From contig NZ_BAGB01000025.1 of the NCBI RefSeq assembly GCF_000308615.1, positions 87,400 through 151,399 on the forward strand: DNA of 64,000 nucleotides. Direction: 5' to 3'. A model generated the notes under the pieces. The model was not told where the DNA came from. It ran no database searches and saw nothing but the letters and a program-made list of their open reading frames with translations. The DNA is from Nocardia jiangxiensis NBRC 101359 (GTDB lineage: Bacteria; Actinomycetota; Actinomycetes; Mycobacteriales; Mycobacteriaceae). The position numbers were made by a program, and so were the translations under genes. Shown here in pieces: positions 1 to 8,407 of this stretch (the first letter of the stretch is position 1; each line of letters starts with the position of its first letter).

Positions 1-205
1 GATCCATCAGCACGACGTCGGGGGACAGCTCGTCCACCGCCCGCACCGCCGCTTCGCCGTCACCGGCCGAGCCGACGACGCGCACCCCGTCGACGAGTCC
101 GAGCAGTGCGACCAGACCCTCGCGCATCACCTGCTGATCATCGGCCACGAGCACCCGGATCGCGGTGTCGGGCTCCGCCGCCGCTTCCGGCCCTGACCCA
201 CTCAT
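1..205 (-). CDS. Two-component response regulator, N-terminal part (runs off left edge)
   Basis: Only the first 68 codons are in the window. They read as the start of a receiver domain: an acidic pair (VLVADDQQ, about residues 19-26) and, at the window edge, the phosphoacceptor strand DVVLMD. The ATG at 205 follows a purine-rich stretch. The gene lies 55 bp downstream of the histidine kinase on the same strand, so the two form a two-component system. By analogy with partners of HisKA_3 kinases, the missing C-terminus is probably a LuxR-type HTH (NarL family); this is inference because it lies outside the window. Confidence 0.9.
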   Translation of the reverse strand, partial: MSGSGPEAAAEPDTAIRVLVADDQQVMREGLVALLGLVDGVRVVGSAGDGEAAVRAVDELSPDVVLMD

Positions 206-260
206 GCTCTTCCTTTCGGCCGGGCGAAATCTCGTGTGCTGACGCCCCGTCGCCGCCCGC

Positions 261-1454
261 TCAACCGGGTACTTCCGCCGTCACCACCCAATCGCGGCCG
301 TCGCGTCCCGGTCCGGCGGACAGGGTGCCGCCGACCAACGCGATCCGCTCGCGCATTCCGGTGAGACCGTACCCGCCGTTCTCGTCGCGCGCCCGCGGTG
401 GTTCGGCCGGTTCGGTGCCGGACAGGATCGGATTGCGCACCGACAGGCGCACTCGGTCCGGAGTGAAACTCAGCGCGACGGTCACCGCCGCGCCGGGTGC
501 GTGTTTGGCGGCATTGGTGAGCGCTTCGCGAGCGGTCCGCAGCAGTGACACGACCGCGGCCGACTGCACCGCGCGCGGTTCGCCGTCGACCAGGCAGTCC
601 ACACTCATGCGCCGGTCCCGGCGATAGCCCTCGACGAGTCCGCGCACCGCCTCCGGGAGCGGGGGGACGTCCTCGCGCAGTGCGGCCACCGCGCCGCGGG
701 CCTCGGTCAGCCCGTCCTGGGCCAGGCGGTGGGATCGGCGCAGATGGGTCAACGCTGCGGTCACGTCGCCCTTCTCGCTGAGCAGGCCCTCGGCGACCTC
801 GAGCTGCACGGTCAGCGCGCCGAGGGAGTGCGCGAGCACATCGTGCATCTCCCGGGCGATGCGGGCGCGTTCGTCCAGCGCGGCGGCGCGGGCGTGTTCC
901 TGCTGGGCGCGGCGGGTCTGTTCGAGCAGCATTTCGGTCTGGTGGATCTGCAGGCGGTACTGGCGGCGATACAGGCCCATCAACAGCACGATCACCAGGA
1001 TCGCCACGGGGGTCAGCACGTGGGTGGTGAACTCTCCGGCGAGCAGATCGCCGATGATCAGCAGCACGGCCGCGACGGCGACGGCGGTCAGGATCGTGCG
1101 GGTGCTCACCGCGATCTGCCGAGCGAAGATGCCGACCGTCACCCACAGCTGGATCACCGGGGCGCTCACCGAGTTCGTGTCGGGCCACGGTACGGTCGCG
1201 ACGGCCGAGAGCATCATGCAGCCGATCAGCGCGGGCACGACCAGACGCGGGCGGTTGTCCCCGAAGACCTCGTAGATCAGGAAGATCGCGTAGGCGCCGC
1301 CGAACACGACCCACAGCCAGACGGGGACCGGACCGCGGTGATTCCACAGCAGATTCGCCGCCAGCAGCAGCCCGCCGACGATCCGGAACAGCGGGCTGTT
1401 CTCCGGATCGGTGCCGAGTAACCGTCGCGCGGTACGCAGGAGTCTCTGCGCCAT
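261..1454 (-). CDS. Sensor histidine kinase, HisKA_3 (NarX/DesK-like)
   Basis: The 397-residue product has an N-terminal half with about five hydrophobic segments (residues about 20-155), a short coiled linker, then a dimerisation/phosphoacceptor helix with the H-box ARIAREMHDVLAH. A HATPase_c domain follows with N-box EALTNAAKHAP and G-box GGYGLTGMRERI. It should autophosphorylate on the H-box histidine and pass phosphate to the regulator just downstream. The ATG at 1454 was chosen because GTAAGGAGA lies just before it; an in-frame extension up to 1721 is Arg/Pro-rich and lacks family character. The signal sensed is unknown. Confidence 0.92.
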   Translation of the reverse strand: MAQRLLRTARRLLGTDPENSPLFRIVGGLLLAANLLWNHRGPVPVWLWVVFGGAYAIFLIYEVFGDNRPRLVVPALIGCMMLSAVATVPWPDTNSVSAPVIQLWVTVGIFARQIAVSTRTILTAVAVAAVLLIIGDLLAGEFTTHVLTPVAILVIVLLMGLYRRQYRLQIHQTEMLLEQTRRAQQEHARAAALDERARIAREMHDVLAHSLGALTVQLEVAEGLLSEKGDVTAALTHLRRSHRLAQDGLTEARGAVAALREDVPPLPEAVRGLVEGYRRDRRMSVDCLVDGEPRAVQSAAVVSLLRTAREALTNAAKHAPGAAVTVALSFTPDRVRLSVRNPILSGTEPAEPPRARDENGGYGLTGMRERIALVGGTLSAGPGRDGRDWVVTAEVPG

Positions 1455-1753
1455 CACTCTCCTTACGGATCGGTACCGCCCAGCATTGTCGCCGATCACC
1501 GGCGGCGCAGCGCGGCGGCGGCGTGTCGTACGCCGCCGGTGCGGCGGGCGCACCGCTGTGCCGGGCGACGGGTCGACCCTAGGTAGTGCGGCGGCGCGCG
1601 AGAACCTGCCGGTGGTGGAGTCCGCGGGTGGAGATCTCCGCACTACACCCCGGGGTGGAGAAGGCCGATTCCATCCGTCGGTCCACGCGCTACGGGCCCT
1701 GCGCGAAATAGCTTTGTTCACATACCAACTCGGCGATCAGCAGGGAGAATCCG

Positions 1754-2479
1754 ATGACCCAGCCCGTACCCACCAGCAATCGCGCATTCGGCGAGATTCC
1801 CGCCGCCGCAGCCGATTCCGCGGTCACCACGGCTGCCGCCGGTTCCTCCTCGGACCGGACCGGTCGGCTCCGGCGGATCGTCGTGAATCTGTCCCCGGTG
1901 GTGATTCCGATGGGCTCGTACTATCTGCTCACCGCACTCGGACACAGCAGTTTCGTCGCGCTGGTGTGCTCCACCGTCCTGTCGGCGCTGTGGGTGCTGG
2001 TCCCGGCGGCGGTGCAGCGTCGCTTCGACGGTCTGGCCGGATTCGTCCTGGCGATCAACGGTCTGGGGTTGGTACTGGCGCTGGTGAGCGGCAGCGACCG
2101 GATGATCCTGGCCAAGGACCCCATCACCGACGTGGTGGTCGCCGCCGTGCTGTTGGGCAGTTGCGTGTTCGGGCGTCCGGCGATGTTCGGCATCGTGCAG
2201 CGCCTGCGGGCGTCCGGTGCGGATCAGATCCGGGCCTGGAACGCGCTGTGGCACGAGGACTCCGAGGTCCGACGGATCTTCCGGCACTCGACCCTGGTCT
2301 GGGGCGGCGCATTCGCCGCGACCGCGCTGGTGCGGTTCGCGATGATCGCCACGCTGCCGACCTCGACGGTGGTCGGGCTGGGAAATCCCGTCGAATGGAC
2401 CGCGCTGGGCCTGGCCTTCGCCTATTCGATGCACGTCCGTAAGCGGATGAACATCGACGCGCGGATCGCCGCAGCGTAG
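1754..2479 (+). CDS. VC0807-like integral membrane protein
   Basis: This 241-residue protein has a Ser/Ala-rich N-terminus and then about six hydrophobic segments. It shows the pattern of the VC0807 family: a paired hydrophobic unit, VLVPAAVQRR after the second helix, then a fLgSxxFGRP-like stretch (LLGSCVFGRPAMFG, about residues 133-146). The family has no established biochemical role. It is divergent from the histidine kinase, with the shared promoter in 1455-1753. A strong hairpin follows at 2518-2564. Confidence 0.75.
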   Translation: MTQPVPTSNRAFGEIPAAAADSAVTTAAAGSSSDRTGRLRRIVVNLSPVVIPMGSYYLLTALGHSSFVALVCSTVLSALWVLVPAAVQRRFDGLAGFVLAINGLGLVLALVSGSDRMILAKDPITDVVVAAVLLGSCVFGRPAMFGIVQRLRASGADQIRAWNALWHEDSEVRRIFRHSTLVWGGAFAATALVRFAMIATLPTSTVVGLGNPVEWTALGLAFAYSMHVRKRMNIDARIAAA

Positions 2480-2517
2480 TTTCCCCGGCTTCTTTCATTA
2501 CAATTGAACAGGTTTCC

Positions 2518-2564
2518 ATCATTGCACCGGCGATTTCAATCAAAGAAATCGCCGGTGCAATGAT
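2518..2564. terminator. Perfect 20-bp hairpin, terminator or attenuator
   Basis: Arms 2518-2537 and 2545-2564 are perfectly complementary around a 7-nt loop (AATCAAA). The hairpin sits 38 bp after the stop of the upstream gene in a locally AT-rich spacer, with no long T-run after it. It can end transcription of the upstream gene; with 170 bp left before the next ORF it could also act as a 5' leader element. Confidence 0.7.
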
Positions 2565-2734
2565 TGTAATTCGCCGTCGGTTTTCTGGTGAGTTTCTGTC
2601 GAAAGGTTCAGATTTCCATTTTAATTTCACCTTTCAGAAATATTGGTACGGCCTGATTGACCGGTGAGGATCGGTGGGTCCGCGCTGAATGCGCAGGGTC
2701 ACCGCTGTCGAAGAAAGGTTTGAGGTCGTACCAG

Positions 2735-3562
2735 ATGAGGAAGTTTGCTGCGAGTGCAGCGTTGGTGGTGAGCGCCGTCGGAATCGCCGCGGCGCCCGCC
2801 TATGCCGCCCCGGCCGCACCGGCCCCCGCTCCTGCCGTCGCGTCGCCGTTCCAGAATGTTCCGGCATCGCAGACGGTGGTCGTCAACGGAATTCACTACA
2901 CGCTGAACCGGGACGGTGGATCGGCTGTTCTGAAGGCCGTCGACGGCACGTTCAAGAAGGTCGGCGACAGCCTGACCGTCGCCGATGCCAAGGGCACCGT
3001 CGTCGATTCGGTTCCGCTGGTGTACCGCAAGGACAACACCCAGTTCCCGATCAACGCGGACATCGCGGACCACCAGGTGCGGCTGACCCCGCAGACCACC
3101 GGTGGCACCCCGGTCGCCCACCCGATCTCCGCGGCGGCGATGGCCAACGCCAAGGATGCCACCAAGGTGGATCCGAAACAGATCGACGAGTCCTTCAGCC
3201 CGCGTGACCAGCAGGAGCTGTCGGCGTTCGGTTCGCGCGCGACCATCTCCAGCCTGGTCGGCGCGGTGGTCGGCGCGCTGATCGGCGTCACCGTCGGCTG
3301 TGTCGCCGGTGGCGTGGTCGGTTCGGTCTCCACCGCGATCACCACCCTGTTCGCGGGTGTGGTGCCCGGCGCGATCATCGGCTGCATCGCCGGTGTCGCG
3401 ACGATCGGCACCGTGGGCACGCTGCTGGGCACCATCCTGGTCGGCGGCCCGATGATGCTGTGGTCGGCGTACCAGTACTTCAGCACCATCAATGCCCCGT
3501 GCACCACACCCGGCGCGTTCTGCACGAACCCGGCCGCTCCGCCTGCTCCCGCCAAGAAGTAG
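2735..3562 (+). CDS. Secreted protein with Gly/Val-rich hydrophobic C-terminal half
   Basis: The 275-residue product begins MRKFAASAALVVSAVG and has a signal peptide with a cleavage region near APAYAAP. A Pro/Ala linker follows, then a polar domain (about residues 45-165), then a glycine-zipper-like hydrophobic region (about 170-255) with alternating Gly/Val, a CVAGG and a CIAG segment, and a Pro/Ala tail. Nocardia genomes carry many proteins of this layout, commonly labelled 'insoluble domain protein'; no function is established. ATG 2735 is preferred over the upstream start at 2657 because it begins directly with the signal peptide and has GAGG 9 nt upstream. Confidence 0.8.
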   Translation: MRKFAASAALVVSAVGIAAAPAYAAPAAPAPAPAVASPFQNVPASQTVVVNGIHYTLNRDGGSAVLKAVDGTFKKVGDSLTVADAKGTVVDSVPLVYRKDNTQFPINADIADHQVRLTPQTTGGTPVAHPISAAAMANAKDATKVDPKQIDESFSPRDQQELSAFGSRATISSLVGAVVGALIGVTVGCVAGGVVGSVSTAITTLFAGVVPGAIIGCIAGVATIGTVGTLLGTILVGGPMMLWSAYQYFSTINAPCTTPGAFCTNPAAPPAPAKK

Positions 3563-3585
3563 GTCCGCGCACCGACGAAACATCC

Positions 3586-3620
3586 GGCGGGCGGGTCTCC
3601 TCTCCAGGAGGCCCGCCCGG
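3586..3620 (+). terminator. GC-rich hairpin after the secreted protein gene
   Basis: GGCGGGTCTCCT and AGGAGGCCCGCC form a 12-bp stem (one T-G pair) around CTCC, 24 bp downstream of the stop codon at 3562. It is placed to end the secreted-protein transcript. Confidence 0.65.
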
Positions 3621-3827
3621 CGGCGTGCGCGCGAATAGGTTGAATGCCCAGCGGAATCCGCGATTCACCGACCGGACGATGCCCACCGCGGTGGAGCATT
3701 CCGCGTATTCGCCGAGTGCCCAGCGGCGTTCGCGGGCGCGTTGTCCGGGGTACCGAACGGACTACTACCGTCCTGGCCGGCGCTGGGTATGGTCGGCGAG
3801 GCGGGGTGGTGAGGAGGGTCCAGGAAG

Positions 3828-5075
3828 ATGAGTGAACAGGGCGGGTCGGTGAAGGTCGTCGATACGACGGTTTCCCGGCGTGGGAGTACACGGCTGATCG
3901 TGGTGCTGGGCGCGTTGTCGGCGTTCGGGCCGATCACGACGGATCTGTATCTGCCGAGTCTGCCACAGGCGGCGATGGCGTTGCACGCGAGTCAGGCCGG
4001 GATCCAGCTGTCGCTGACGACCTGTCTGATCGGGTTGGCGCTGGGGCAGCTGCTGGCCGGTCCGCTCAGCGACCGATGGGGCAGACGGCGTCCGATGATC
4101 GCCGGGATGGTCGTGTTCACCGTCGCCTCGGTGCTGTGCGCCCTCGCGCCCACGGTCGCACTGCTGGACGCGGCGCGGCTGCTGCAGGGGCTGGCCGGTG
4201 CGGCCGGAATCGTCATCTCCTTCGCGATCGTCCGGGACAGTTGGTCCGGAACCCGAGGAGCGCGGGCATTTTCGATCCTGCTCGGGGTCAGCGGCGCGGC
4301 GCCGGTCGTCGCGCCGGTGGCGGGTGCGCAGCTGTTGCGGGTGATCGATTGGCGCGGGCTGTTCTGGGTGCTGGCTGTACTGGGGCTGCTCTTCGTGATC
4401 ATCGCGATCCTGGGCGTGCCCGAGACGCTGCCGCCGCAGGCGCGGCACCGAGGCGAACTCACCGCGACCTTCGCCGCGCTGCGCCGGATCGCGGTCGTGC
4501 CCGAATTCGCCGGATTCGCACTGGCCGGTGCGCTGTCCTTCGCGGCGATGTTCGCCTACATCTCCGCGTCCTCGTTCGTCTTCCAGACCCTGTTCGCGCT
4601 CAGCCCACAGGTTTTCGGCCTGATCTTCGCCGCCAACGGCATCGGGATCGTGCTGGCCAACGCCCTGAACATCCGGCTGTTGCGGCGTTGGTCCCCTCGC
4701 CGTGTCCTGGATCTGGGCCTGACCATGGTGTGCGTGGGCGCGGTCGCGGTGCTGATCGTGGCGCTCGCGCACGGCGGGCCCGTGGCGATCGAGATTCCGC
4801 TGTTCGTGATGGTGTCCTCCATCGGGCTGACGATGCCCAATGCCGCGGCCCTGGCCCTCGAGCGATTCGGCGACGTGTCCGGAAGCGCGTCGGCGTTGGT
4901 CGGCTGCACGCAGTTCGTCCTGGGCGCGGTCGTGGCCCCGCTGGTCGGCCTGGGCGGGCACAGCGCGGTCCCGATGGGCGTGGTCACCGTGACCGTCGCC
5001 GTCCTCGCGGTGGTCGCCCGCGTCGGTCTGGTGACCTTCGGCAGCCGATCCACCGAGCGGACCGAGATCGGCTAG
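3828..5075 (+). CDS. Bcr/CflA-type MFS multidrug efflux transporter
   Basis: The 415-residue protein has 12 predicted membrane segments. The Bcr/CflA signature is clear: GPITTDLYLPSLPQAA in TM1, then GQLLAGPLSDRWGRRRPMIAG (MFS motif A, about residues 64-84) and RLLQGLAGAAG in TM4. The family exports drugs such as chloramphenicol, bicyclomycin and sulfonamides by proton antiport; the substrate here cannot be predicted. It is transcribed alone and converges on the baeRF-type gene. Confidence 0.9.
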   Translation: MSEQGGSVKVVDTTVSRRGSTRLIVVLGALSAFGPITTDLYLPSLPQAAMALHASQAGIQLSLTTCLIGLALGQLLAGPLSDRWGRRRPMIAGMVVFTVASVLCALAPTVALLDAARLLQGLAGAAGIVISFAIVRDSWSGTRGARAFSILLGVSGAAPVVAPVAGAQLLRVIDWRGLFWVLAVLGLLFVIIAILGVPETLPPQARHRGELTATFAALRRIAVVPEFAGFALAGALSFAAMFAYISASSFVFQTLFALSPQVFGLIFAANGIGIVLANALNIRLLRRWSPRRVLDLGLTMVCVGAVAVLIVALAHGGPVAIEIPLFVMVSSIGLTMPNAAALALERFGDVSGSASALVGCTQFVLGAVVAPLVGLGGHSAVPMGVVTVTVAVLAVVARVGLVTFGSRSTERTEIG

Positions 5076-5108
5076 GTCATCGGACGCGTCGGCCGCGCCC
5101 GGGACGGC

Positions 5109-6212
5109 TCAGGGCACGTATCGCAGGATGGCCGCCGCATGTGCGCTGTCGGGCAGGTCCGCGGCGCGCACCGCCAGTACCCGGCCGTCGGAAAGCAATA
5201 CGCGGCGGGCGATTTCGTCGAGGATGCCCGGTGCGTCCGCCTGGCCGGTGGCCGCGAAGGCGAGCGATCCGTCCTCGCCGACGGTTCCGGGAACCGGGGT
5301 GTCGATATCCACCATGAGGGTTCGCACCATGCCGAACGTCGCGGCGCGGGCGATATCGGACAGATCCGCCGTGCCGCGGCCGTCACCGCGACGTTGCTCG
5401 AATTCCGCACGCAGCGCGGACAATTCGTCCGCGTAGTGGCCGTCCAGGACGGTGCGGGCGCGGGCGGCCAGTTCCGCGTCGGCCAGATGTTCCGGATTGC
5501 CCGCGAGCTCCTCGGTCAGCAGGCTCGGATAGCTGTTCACCGAGCGGAACAGCGATGCGGTCGGTTCGGCCGCGGCGAGAATCAGCGGAACATCCCTGCC
5601 GGACAGCACATTTCGCAACGCGTGATCCACCGCGCGGCAGAACTGCCGGATCCGCACCTTCCGGCCCTCGGTGCCCTGTAGCCGTCCGTGCGGGCTGCGG
5701 CTCATGCCCGGCTGGGCGATATGGTCGATCAGACTCACCGGCAGCCCGGCCACCGCGACGTCCTGCGCCGGTTCGTCCGGGGTCACCTCGACCAGGCGCA
5801 CCGCATTCTCCGACAGTGCCAGCACGAAGGCATCCTGCGGAAAGGTGATGGTGCGCAACAGTGGTTTGATGTCGAACCGATCCCCGACGGTGACGCCCGC
5901 CTCGAGCCGATTCGGCACCCGGAACGTCCGCATCCGCTCGGGCGTCGCGAGCACCACCAGCGTGCGCGACTGATACCGCCAGTACTCCTCGTCGTCGATC
6001 AGGTCCTCGAACTCCTCCTCGAGGGCCACCCGGGCTTCCTTGTCGGTGACCTGTTCGAGCGCCTGGCGGGTCTGATTCCCGAACGCGATCCGATTCTTGT
6101 CCGGCGTCGGCCTGCTCACCTCGGTCGGGGTGTAGATCGAGACACACCACGGCTCGACGGTCGATACGAGGGCGAGGATCTCACCGCGGGTCGGAATATC
6201 GGTGTGCAGCAT
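5109..6212 (-). CDS. baeRF-family (eRF1-like fold) protein
   Basis: This 367-residue soluble protein shows no enzyme motif. The pattern (N-terminal WCVSIYTPTEVSRPTPDKNRIAFGNQ, middle RTFRVPNRLE followed by HIAQPG and basic segments, C-terminal GxxDEIARRVLLSDGRVLAV) fits the bacterial archaeo-eukaryotic release-factor (baeRF) families, which resemble translation termination factor eRF1 domains 2/3. Proposed roles in ribosome rescue or stress are untested. It ends 34 bp from the convergent MFS gene. ATG 6212 is used; GGAGGATACGC lies upstream. Confidence 0.72.
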   Translation of the reverse strand: MLHTDIPTRGEILALVSTVEPWCVSIYTPTEVSRPTPDKNRIAFGNQTRQALEQVTDKEARVALEEEFEDLIDDEEYWRYQSRTLVVLATPERMRTFRVPNRLEAGVTVGDRFDIKPLLRTITFPQDAFVLALSENAVRLVEVTPDEPAQDVAVAGLPVSLIDHIAQPGMSRSPHGRLQGTEGRKVRIRQFCRAVDHALRNVLSGRDVPLILAAAEPTASLFRSVNSYPSLLTEELAGNPEHLADAELAARARTVLDGHYADELSALRAEFEQRRGDGRGTADLSDIARAATFGMVRTLMVDIDTPVPGTVGEDGSLAFAATGQADAPGILDEIARRVLLSDGRVLAVRAADLPDSAHAAAILRYVP

Positions 6213-6260
6213 GCGTATCCTCCGTATCTCGGCGTCGGCGGGTTCGGGCCCGTCGGTGGA

Positions 6261-7994
6261 TCAGAGCAGGCCGATATTGTGTTCGGCCGTGGTCACGACG
6301 TTGTCCAGATCTCCGTGCAGCGTCTGCCTGGCCAGGCTCAGCGTGAAGCCCGCGGCCGTCGCGCCCGGCACGTGCGCGGGCATGGCCAGTGCGTGCTTGT
6401 CGACCAGCACATCCAGCACCACCGGTCCGCCCCTGTGCGCCAACGCGGTTCGGATCGCATCGGGCAGCTCGCCCGGCTTCTCGACGCGAATTCCCTTGGC
6501 CCCCATGGCCTCGGCGACCTTGCCGAAGTCCGGGTTGCGGAACTCGGTGCCGAACGGGATCAGCCCGGCCTCCTGCTGCTCGATGTCGACGAAATCGAGC
6601 ATGCCGTTGTTCAGCACGACGTTCACCACCGGCGTCCTGCGCTGCACCTGGGTGAGCAGATCGCCCAGGCCGAGCATGGTGAACCCGCCGTCACCGCACA
6701 GGGCGATGGTCTGGCGTCCCGGGAAGGCGAGTTGTGCGCCGAAGGCGTTGGGGGAGGCGTTGGCCATCGAGGCCCAGGAGAACGATCCGAACAGGCGTCG
6801 GTCGCCCCCGTAGTGGATGTGCCGCGAGGCCCAGATGACCGCGGTGCCGGTGTCGGCGAAGAACAGCGCGTCGTCGTCGGCCGCCTCGTCCAGGAGTGCG
6901 GCGAGGTATTCGGGCCGGATCGGCGTCAGCTCCGGACCTCGGGTGACGTAGTGCTGCAGATGTTTCTCGAAGCTGCGCGTCGCCTTCACACATTTGTTCA
7001 GGAATCGGTTCGCGGACTTGGCCGCGACCATGGGCAGCAGTTCGCTCACGGTGGCCTGCACGTCACCGATGACGCCCAGCGCCAAGGGAATTCGCCGGCC
7101 GAGGCGCCGCGGGTTGCGATCGACCTGGATGACCTTGACGCCGGTGTGCGGCAGGAAGTTCGGGAAGGGGAAGTCGGTGCCGAGCATGAGCAGCACATCG
7201 CACTTGTTGATCGCCTCCCAGCAGCCGCCGTAGCCGAGCAGTCCGGTCATGCCGACCGCATTCGGGTTGTCGTGCTCGAGCCACTGCTTACCTTTGAGCG
7301 AATAGCCCACCGGCGCTTGTAGTTTCGCGGCCAGAGCGCGCACCTCGACGCCCGCGTCGGCGCAACCGTCGCCGCCGAATACCGCGATTCGATCGGCGTC
7401 GTCGATGATCTCGGCCATGGCCGTGAGATCAGCGGCCGCCGCCGCAGGCCGCTGCGGCGCCGGAACCGACAGGCGCAGAGACAGTTTCGGTGCGTCCTGC
7501 ACCGCCACGTCGCCGGGCAGGGCCACCACGGTCGGCCCGTGCTCGGCCATCGCGATGGTCACCGCGCTGCTCACGACGTGATGCAACTGCGCGGGATTGG
7601 TGATGCGGCCGATGTAGTGCGCCGCGGTGTCGAAGAACTTGTAGGGATTGAGTTCTTCGACGGTGCCGCTGTCCAGCAGCGCGGACTCGCTGTCACCGGC
7701 GAGGGCGATGATCGGCGCGCCTTCCTTGCGGGCATCGAGCAGGCCGTTGATCAGATGGGTCACGCCCGGCCCGGCGGTGCCGCACACCGCGACCGGCCGA
7801 CCGGTCAGGCATGCCTCGGCGACCGCGGCGAAGACGCCGTACTCCTCGTGCCGCACATGGACGAAATCGATGTTCCCGTTGCGGCGCATGGCGTCGATGA
7901 CCGGGTTGAGCGCGTCGCCCACGATGCCGTAGCACCGGCGCACGCCCGCCGAGACCAGCATGTCCCACAGTCCGTCGGCGACGTTCTTCGCCAT
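6261..7994 (-). CDS. poxB: Pyruvate dehydrogenase (quinone) / pyruvate oxidase, ThDP-dependent
   Basis: The 577-residue enzyme is full length for the PoxB family. It has the N-terminal pyrimidine-binding domain with the catalytic Glu in HVRHEEYGVFAA (about residue 50), a central FAD-type domain, and a C-terminal pyrophosphate domain with ThDP/Mg motif GDGGFTMLGLGDLLT...NN. It should oxidatively decarboxylate pyruvate to acetate and CO2, giving electrons to quinone at the membrane. Acetolactate synthase is the main alternative in the superfamily; the CYGIVGDALNPV and DFVDIEQQEAG segments favour PoxB. It is followed after 48 bp by the baeRF gene on the same strand. Confidence 0.9.
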   Translation of the reverse strand: MAKNVADGLWDMLVSAGVRRCYGIVGDALNPVIDAMRRNGNIDFVHVRHEEYGVFAAVAEACLTGRPVAVCGTAGPGVTHLINGLLDARKEGAPIIALAGDSESALLDSGTVEELNPYKFFDTAAHYIGRITNPAQLHHVVSSAVTIAMAEHGPTVVALPGDVAVQDAPKLSLRLSVPAPQRPAAAAADLTAMAEIIDDADRIAVFGGDGCADAGVEVRALAAKLQAPVGYSLKGKQWLEHDNPNAVGMTGLLGYGGCWEAINKCDVLLMLGTDFPFPNFLPHTGVKVIQVDRNPRRLGRRIPLALGVIGDVQATVSELLPMVAAKSANRFLNKCVKATRSFEKHLQHYVTRGPELTPIRPEYLAALLDEAADDDALFFADTGTAVIWASRHIHYGGDRRLFGSFSWASMANASPNAFGAQLAFPGRQTIALCGDGGFTMLGLGDLLTQVQRRTPVVNVVLNNGMLDFVDIEQQEAGLIPFGTEFRNPDFGKVAEAMGAKGIRVEKPGELPDAIRTALAHRGGPVVLDVLVDKHALAMPAHVPGATAAGFTLSLARQTLHGDLDNVVTTAEHNIGLL

Positions 7995-8143
7995 ACCGCT
8001 ACCCGCCTCCCACTCGTCGTGATCCTGCGAGCGATCGCGAGCCGGGCAGTTGCCATGGGCCCACTCGGGAAGGATATTCAGAGCATGCGGCGTTTGCGAA
8101 GGGTTCGCTATATTTCGAACGAGTCACGATTGGGTGGGCGCGC

Positions 8144-8166
8144 CCGGACCTGGGGTGCAGGTCCGG
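8144..8166 (-). terminator. Terminator hairpin of the P450-ferredoxin operon
   Basis: CCGGACCTG and CAGGTCCGG form a perfect 9-bp stem with a 5-nt loop, 35 bp beyond the ferredoxin stop on the minus strand, in the spacer before poxB. Confidence 0.65.
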
Positions 8167-8201
8167 ACGCGTCGCGGTGAGGTGACCCGGTTCGGCGTCT
8201 G

Positions 8202-8396
8202 CTACTCGTCGATCTCGATGGCCAGCGCCGGGCACACCCGGGCCGCGTCACGCACCGCCTCGTACTGGTCCTCGGTGGGCTCGTCCTGCAGCAGCACCAC
8301 GACGCCGTCCTCGTCGCGCTGGTCGAATACGGCCTCGGACATCATCACGCACTGTCCCGAGCCGACGCATTTGTCCTGATCCACGATGACTTTCAT
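8202..8396 (-). CDS. [3Fe-4S] ferredoxin, P450 partner
   Basis: A 64-residue acidic protein with Cys10, Cys16 and Cys55-Pro and no fourth ligand (position 13 is Ser), the pattern of actinobacterial 3Fe-4S ferredoxins that pass electrons to P450s. It lies 11 bp downstream of the P450 on the same strand, with AAGGAG before ATG 8396. A ferredoxin reductase is not present nearby and must be supplied from elsewhere. Confidence 0.93.
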   Translation of the reverse strand: MKVIVDQDKCVGSGQCVMMSEAVFDQRDEDGVVVLLQDEPTEDQYEAVRDAARVCPALAIEIDE

Positions 8397-8407
8397 GAGC
8401 AAGCTCC

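Noticed and set aside
3765..4961. 398-codon minus-strand frame
   Set aside because: Antisense to the MFS transporter, composition His/Arg/Gln-rich.
5688..7322. 544-codon plus-strand frame
   Set aside because: Antisense to poxB and the baeRF gene; no motif, no ribosome site.
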